Assembly: GCA_028287205.1 (NCBI GenBank)
Contig: JAQBQC010000111.1
Span: 1 to 10,733 of the forward strand
Direction: 5' to 3'
Source: Gemmatimonadota bacterium
GTDB taxonomy: Bacteria > Gemmatimonadota > Gemmatimonadetes > Gemmatimonadales > Gemmatimonadaceae
DNA length: 10,733 nucleotides
How positions within the stretch are numbered: position 1 is the stretch's first letter; every line of letters starts with the position of its first letter. The position numbers were made by a program, and so were the translations under genes. Shown here one piece after another: positions 6,848 to 10,733 of this stretch. The notes under the pieces are model-generated. The model did not search any database. It was not told the origin of the DNA and was given only the letters and a program-made list of their open reading frames with translations.

Positions 6848-7987
6848 TTACTGCGCGATCACAGGCCGTTGGAGCGTTCCCTTGGTGCCGCCGATCGGAC
6901 CGCTGTCGATCGAGTTCGTAAAATAGCCCATGATTTTCGCGTTGCTCCCGTTGCCACTCGCATCGGTGACGATGAAGGAGCCGACCATCTTGATCAGGTA
7001 GCACCAACCGCTTCCGTTGGCCTGCTCGGTGCCCTTGGTGCATGTCTGTCCGTTTGTGGCCACCGTTCCAATTGGAGCGACCGACTGATAGAGCGCCGCC
7101 TTCATCACGCAGTTTCCTGCTGCGAAGTTCGCGCACCAGGCATCTTTGCCTGATGATGTCGGACCCGACATGTTCCCCGACTCCGCGTAGAGCGCGTCGC
7201 CCGGACCCGCCGAAAAACACCCCGCAGCGATGTTTCCCTGGTAGTCGCCTGCGCCGTTGTCGCCCGGATTGAGATCGACCGCCTGATAGTTCCCGGGGAA
7301 GCTCGTACCCGCTTGCGCCGCAGTGCACTGAGTCCCCGTCGGGCCTTGCTTGAGACACACCGTCAGCGCCGTGGGATTGTCGCGGATCATGTCGAGATCG
7401 GCCTGCTCCAACGGATACCGTGTCGTGTCATAGGTGATCGGCAGTCCGCGTGCACGGTTCAGCGCTTTCGTCAACATGGAATACGGAGCGGCGAACGGCT
7501 TGACGCATCCGCTCTTGGCTACAGTCGGAGCGGCCCATCCGATTGCCTTCGTCGTAATCGTGAATCCGAAGAAACCCAGGATGCCGGCGAACATGTTGGT
7601 GCCGGAGCCGTGCACCGTGATGCGGATGGCGTCGGCAGTTTTTACTGTCGCCGCCGAACATGTCACGCCAGTGGCACAGATCACCGTGAAGGTGCCCGAT
7701 GCATTGTTCCACGTTCCATACTCGATGAGGTCCACCGTCGGCGCCTTGCCGAAGACGACGTTGGACGTTGCGAACGATGAGGCGATCGCCGCCGCACTGT
7801 CGTAGCGCGTTTTCGTCAGCTGGATCGCGCCCGCGTGCGCTCCGGCATCGGCCGCGCGCTGAAGCTCGCTTCGGTACGCGCCCATCTGGCTGAGATCGAC
7901 CCCGAACGCCGCGAATCCCAGCAGCACTGTCATCGAGAGCGCCACAAACACCAGTGTCGCACCTTTCCTGTTTTTTCCCCGACGCAT
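6848..7987 (-). CDS. TadG-like pilus assembly protein (TadE/G-type N-terminal anchor)
   Basis: The 379-residue product starts with a short basic N-terminus (MRRGKNRKG) and a pilin-like hydrophobic helix (about 10-30), followed by GVDLSQMGAYRSELQRAADA (29-48) and AGAHAGAIQL. This is the signature of the putative Flp pilus-assembly TadE/G-like domain (PF13400). The remainder (about 60-379) is polar, rich in Gly, Thr, Ala and Asn, and contains ten cysteines, as expected for an exported, disulfide-stabilised domain. I see no clear von Willebrand A metal-site motif, which some TadG proteins carry. The ATG at 7987 has a strong ribosome-binding site (GGAGGG, four bases upstream). It lies 67 bases after tadC and three bases before the TPR gene, so it belongs to the tad operon. 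It is likely an inner-membrane-anchored minor pseudopilin or assembly factor. Membership in the TadE/G family is firm for the N-terminus; the C-terminal domain is not recognised. Confidence 0.83.
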   Translation of the reverse strand: MRRGKNRKGATLVFVALSMTVLLGFAAFGVDLSQMGAYRSELQRAADAGAHAGAIQLTKTRYDSAAAIASSFATSNVVFGKAPTVDLIEYGTWNNASGTFTVICATGVTCSAATVKTADAIRITVHGSGTNMFAGILGFFGFTITTKAIGWAAPTVAKSGCVKPFAAPYSMLTKALNRARGLPITYDTTRYPLEQADLDMIRDNPTALTVCLKQGPTGTQCTAAQAGTSFPGNYQAVDLNPGDNGAGDYQGNIAAGCFSAGPGDALYAESGNMSGPTSSGKDAWCANFAAGNCVMKAALYQSVAPIGTVATNGQTCTKGTEQANGSGWCYLIKMVGSFIVTDASGNGSNAKIMGYFTNSIDSGPIGGTKGTLQRPVIAQ

Positions 7988-7991
7988 CGGT

Positions 7992-7997
7992 CCCTCC
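7992..7997 (-). promoter_or_regulatory. Ribosome binding site of the TadG-like gene
   Basis: The minus strand reads GGAGGG four bases before the ATG at 7987-7985. This is one of the strongest Shine-Dalgarno sequences in the window and fixes the start. It sits in the 67-base gap after tadC. I see no clear promoter or terminator in the rest of that gap, only a 4-bp stem CCGC/GCGG at 8032-8042, too weak to call. Confidence 0.7.
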
Positions 7998-8054
7998 GCA
8001 AGTACAGGTTACCGTCCACTCCGAGCGCCAACCGCGACGCGGCCTACCTGACTC

Positions 8055-8954
8055 TCATTTATTCGAGAACATGGACCAGATCCTCATCATCGCCGGTCCC
8101 AGAATCACCACGAACAGTGCAGGCAGGATGAGCCCGGCGAGGGGGATCGTCATCTTGAGCGCCGCGGTGGCCGCACGCTTCTCCGCGCGTTGCCGTCGCT
8201 TGCGGCGAAGCGTGTCGGAGTACACACGCAGCACCTTGGCGACGCTCGTGCCAAGCCGATCGGATTGAATCAGATTCTGGACGAGCACGCGCAGCTCATC
8301 CACACCGGTGCGCGCGTACAGCGCGCGCAGCGCCTCCTCGCGGGTCATGCCTGCGTTGACCCGGCGATTCACCAGCATCAGCTCGTGCGAAAGGTCCGCG
8401 TGCACCGTCCGCATGTCCTTGGCCACGTTCAGCATCGCGGCGTCGAAGCCGAGTCCCGCCTCGACGCAGAGCACGAGCAGATCCATCGCGTCCGGGATCG
8501 AGCGCAGTATTCGATCCTGCCGCTTTTTCACGGCACGCGTGAGCCAATACATCGGAATGAGCGCGCCGAGAATCGCGGCAACGGCCACGATCATCACCCA
8601 CTGCATGAAGCTGTTACGCGGTGCGAGTGCGAGCGCCAGGAGAATGAAGCTCGCCAGGACGATCAAGCGGACCGCCGTGTAGAGCGGGACGGCCCCGATC
8701 CCGTCGTAGCCCGCGTGGGTGAGGCGCTCCCGTGTTTCGGATGGCGCATCGCTGGTCGGGAACAATGCAAAGAAGCGCTCGCGAAGCGGGCTTGCAGCGG
8801 CGGGCGCAATCAGCACGCTCCGAACGGGCTCGTTGGCGGTGCCCGTGGCGCGGCCCAGTGCAGTGCGGCGCGCGCCCTCGTTGATCATCGCCATGGCAGC
8901 GACCACCACCGCCACGCCGGCGATTATGATGAGAGCGAGAGTCGTCAGTGGCAT
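8055..8954 (-). CDS. tadC: TadC, Flp pilus inner-membrane platform protein (T2SS F family)
   Basis: The 299-residue product has an N-terminal membrane helix, a helix pair near 85-125, a cytoplasmic T2SSF domain (PF00482 type) and C-terminal helices ending MRIWSMFSNK. Diagnostic motifs are RSIPDAMDLLVLCVEAGLGF (151-170), the TREEALRALYARTGVDELR segment and the C-terminal LAGLILPALFVVILGPAMM. In the tad system TadB and TadC form the inner-membrane platform that couples the CpaF/TadA ATPase to pilin assembly. The TadC assignment rests on gene order (cpaF-tadB-tadC) and on the V-E-A-G-L-G-F-D-A-A form of the domain, which is TadC-like. The ATG at 8954 has GGAG six bases upstream and begins 12 bases after the tadB stop. 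Confidence 0.9.
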   Translation of the reverse strand: MPLTTLALIIIAGVAVVVAAMAMINEGARRTALGRATGTANEPVRSVLIAPAAASPLRERFFALFPTSDAPSETRERLTHAGYDGIGAVPLYTAVRLIVLASFILLALALAPRNSFMQWVMIVAVAAILGALIPMYWLTRAVKKRQDRILRSIPDAMDLLVLCVEAGLGFDAAMLNVAKDMRTVHADLSHELMLVNRRVNAGMTREEALRALYARTGVDELRVLVQNLIQSDRLGTSVAKVLRVYSDTLRRKRRQRAEKRAATAALKMTIPLAGLILPALFVVILGPAMMRIWSMFSNK

Positions 8955-8960
8955 ATGCGT

Positions 8961-8964
8961 CTCC
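8961..8964 (-). promoter_or_regulatory. Ribosome binding site of tadC
   Basis: The minus strand reads GGAG with six bases to the ATG at 8954-8952. It lies in the 12-base gap after tadB and supports the chosen start. Confidence 0.6.
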
Positions 8965-8966
8965 GC

Positions 8967-9920
8967 CTAAAACTCGATGTTTGCAATCTTCATCATGATC
9001 GAATAGCCCGTCGCCACCGAAACTGCCGCGCCCAGCAGCATCAGCTGTCCGGCTCTACTCGCGGTGAAGGCGCCGGTGAACTCCGGTGAGATGAACGAAA
9101 GTGCGAAAAAGACGCCCACCGGAAGCAGAGCGAGCAGGCGTGCGGACAATTTTGCCTCTGCAGTGAGCGTATCGAGCGCCCCCCGAACGGCGACGCGCTC
9201 GCGCATGACTTGCCCCGTGTTCGTCAACACCTCGCTCAGGTTGCCGCCGGTCTCGCGTTGAATCAGCAGCGCCGTGACGAACATGCGAATGTCGAGGCTT
9301 CCAATTCGATCCTGCAGATTCAGAAGGGCCTGACGGGCCTCGATTCCCAAGCGCTGCTCATCGTACATGCGCTGGAACTCGGGCCCGAGCGGGTCACCCA
9401 GCTCCTGTCCCAGGAAGTTGGTTGCCGCGTGGAACGAGTAGCCGGACTTGAGCGCGCTCACCAGCATGTCGATCGCATCGGGAAGCTGGTGCTCGAATGC
9501 CTGCTGTCGCTTCCGCGTCTTGCGTGCGAGCCATGACAGCGGAAGCATGACGCCGACGATGAACCCCACCAGCCGCCCAATCAGCCCTACCCTGCTTCCG
9601 AGCAGTACACCGAGTCCCCCGAGCACCGCGGTGATCAGGATGAACGTCGCCGGATTCATCGATGATCCCGCACGGTGCAGGCGATTGACCAAATCGTCGG
9701 TGAGACCGCGCCCGGCCAACAGGCGATTGAGAAAAGGTACCGCGCTTGCCGCCTCCTCTTCGCGCATGATCAGCGTTGCGGCCGCCGCTGCCGCTTCCGG
9801 CTCGAGACGAGAGCGTGCCGCCGACCGCATGGCGAGCTCACGGCGATTCATCAGCGTGTAGACGCCGATCAGGAGCCCCGACACGGCGAGGAATACGATG
9901 ACGAGCACGACGACCTGCAT
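8967..9920 (-). CDS. tadB: TadB, Flp pilus inner-membrane platform protein (T2SS F family)
   Basis: The 317-residue product has an N-terminal helix (about 1-22), a charged cytoplasmic linker, a double membrane segment (about 88-132), a T2SSF domain with FEHQLPDAIDMLVSALKSGY and RETGGNLSEVLTNTGQVMRE, and C-terminal helices ending IMMKIANIEF. The G-G-N-L motif and the LPDAIDML start of the domain are characteristic of TadB. It works with TadC as the membrane platform of the Flp pilus machine. I choose ATG 9920 over the in-frame GTG at 9926: the ATG shares a base with the cpaF stop (TAATG) and has GGAGGT eight bases upstream, while the GTG would be only two bases from the same site. The TAATG junction implies translational coupling to cpaF. 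Confidence 0.92.
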   Translation of the reverse strand: MQVVVLVIVFLAVSGLLIGVYTLMNRRELAMRSAARSRLEPEAAAAAATLIMREEEAASAVPFLNRLLAGRGLTDDLVNRLHRAGSSMNPATFILITAVLGGLGVLLGSRVGLIGRLVGFIVGVMLPLSWLARKTRKRQQAFEHQLPDAIDMLVSALKSGYSFHAATNFLGQELGDPLGPEFQRMYDEQRLGIEARQALLNLQDRIGSLDIRMFVTALLIQRETGGNLSEVLTNTGQVMRERVAVRGALDTLTAEAKLSARLLALLPVGVFFALSFISPEFTGAFTASRAGQLMLLGAAVSVATGYSIMMKIANIEF

Positions 9921-10733
9921 TACCACTCACCTCCGACGAGCTGCGCTGGAAGATCGACGCCCGCCACCTTCAGCCGCTCGACGAAGTGCGGACGAATTCC
10001 TGTCGTCTCGAATTGCCCGACGACCATTCCATCGGGACCGATGCCGCGGCGCCGGAACTGATAGATCTCCTGCGTCGTGATCACGTCGCCCTCCATGCCG
10101 GTCACTTCCACGATACTGGTCACACGGCGCGTTCCATCCGTGAGGCGCGTGAGCTGCACTATGAGATCCATTGCCGAACAGATCTGATCGCGCATCGCAC
10201 GCGCCGGTAGATTCGTGCCGGCCATGAGGATCATCGTCTCCAGACGCGAGATCGCATCGCGCGGCGTGTTCGCGTGGATCGTCGTGAGCGACCCCTCGTG
10301 GCCCGTGTTCATCGCCTGCAGCATATCGAGCGCCTCGCCGGCGCGGACTTCGCCGATGATGATGCGATCGGGACGCATGCGGAGCGCGTTCTTGACGAGA
10401 TCGCGTGCGACCACCTCTCCATGCCCTTCGGAGTTGGGCGGCCGCGTTTCCAGGCGGACGACGTGATCCTGCTGCAGCTGGAGCTCCGCCGCATCCTCGA
10501 TCGTGATCACCCGCTCGTGCACGGGAATGAAGGTGCTCATGGCGTTCAACATCGTCGTCTTGCCGGAGCCGGTACCTCCGGAGATCATGATGTTGAGCCG
10601 CGCCTTCACGCAGCTCGAGAACAGCTGCATCATCTCTTCCGTGAGCGTGCCGTTCGCGACGAGCTGATTGACGGCGAGGTCGGTGCCGAAGCGACGGATC
10701 GAGAGCACGGGGCCATCGAGCGCGAGCGGCGGG
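9920..10733 (-). CDS. cpaF: CpaF/TadA, pilus assembly secretion ATPase, 5' part missing
   Basis: The frame is open to the right edge, so the start lies outside; the visible 270 residues are the C-terminal, catalytic part of a protein usually over 400 residues long. They begin [18 protein letters not shown], a CpaF hallmark. Further on are the Walker A loop GGTGSGKTT (coded near 10556-10579), the Asp box [12 protein letters not shown], a PNSEGHGEV segment, Walker [13 protein letters not shown] and the His box [13 protein letters not shown]. All expected motifs of type II/IV secretion ATPases (PF00437) in this part are intact. The enzyme hydrolyses ATP at the inner membrane to drive assembly of Flp pili through TadB/TadC. 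The stop overlaps the tadB ATG by one base. Upstream tad genes (CpaE/TadZ, secretin, CpaB, pilin) would be expected further right. Confidence 0.96.
   Translation of the reverse strand, partial: PPLALDGPVLSIRRFGTDLAVNQLVANGTLTEEMMQLFSSCVKARLNIMISGGTGSGKTTMLNAMSTFIPVHERVITIEDAAELQLQQDHVVRLETRPPNSEGHGEVVARDLVKNALRMRPDRIIIGEVRAGEALDMLQAMNTGHEGSLTTIHANTPRDAISRLETMILMAGTNLPARAMRDQICSAMDLIVQLTRLTDGTRRVTSIVEVTGMEGDVITTQEIYQFRRRGIGPDGMVVGQFETTGIRPHFVERLKVAGVDLPAQLVGGEW
9929..9934 (-). promoter_or_regulatory. Ribosome binding site of tadB, within the end of cpaF
   Basis: The minus strand reads GGAGGT eight bases before ATG 9920-9918. It lies inside the last codons of cpaF (Gly-Gly-Glu-Trp-stop). Its spacing decides the tadB start in favour of the ATG rather than the GTG six bases earlier. 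Confidence 0.7.

Noticed and set aside
8032..8042. Small palindrome CCGCGACGCGG in the gap between tadC and the TadG-like gene
   Set aside because: The 4-bp stem with a 3-base loop and no T-tract is too weak for a terminator or operator call in GC-rich DNA.

Overview
This GC-rich, gene-dense window (no gene-free gap over 70 bases) looks like chromosomal DNA of a high-GC Gram-negative-type bacterium. GTG/TTG starts, start/stop overlaps, a secreted TolB-like/TPR protein and a tad-type pilus operon would fit Gemmatimonadota or a related soil phylum. That placement is an inference from protein style only, with no marker gene to confirm it.

Left block, plus strand (3-4224). Three genes are chained by 4-base stop/start overlaps. 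The first, cut by the window edge, is a membrane-anchored alkaline-phosphatase-superfamily ('sulfatase') enzyme with threonine at the nucleophile position, as in LtaS-type phosphotransferases. The second is a 218-residue six-helix membrane protein. The third is a 527-residue protein with a similar membrane domain followed by a spermidine-synthase-like Rossmann domain. The membrane parts of genes two and three align with each other. Together they look like a 'fused MFS/spermidine synthase' protein divided into two cistrons at the boundary between its halves. The SpeE-like domain has lost key aminopropyltransferase motifs, so polyamine synthesis is unlikely. The cluster is best described as a putative envelope or glycan modification unit of unknown substrate.

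Right block, minus strand (10733 down to 4218). This is the distal part of a tad (Flp/type IVc pilus or tight-adherence secretion) operon. In transcription order it holds the CpaF/TadA ATPase (cut by the right edge), TadB, TadC, a TadG-like pseudopilin-anchored protein, a secreted TolB-like/TPR protein, and a GT87-type polyprenyl-phosphate-mannose-dependent glycosyltransferase. CpaF powers the machine, and TadB and TadC are its inner-membrane platform. The TadG-like protein probably lies outside the inner membrane. The TPR protein may take the place of TadD, the TPR lipoprotein of classical tad loci. The GT87 protein might add a sugar to a surface component; this last role is speculative. Pilin, prepilin peptidase, CpaB, secretin and CpaE/TadZ are not visible and may lie beyond the right edge.

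The two blocks converge, with 3' ends overlapping by 7 bases at 4218-4224, so there is no intergenic terminator. No RNA genes, CRISPR arrays, insertion sequences, attachment sites or origins were seen. The most unusual feature is the split, internally duplicated MFS/SpeE-like pair coupled to the LtaS-like enzyme.
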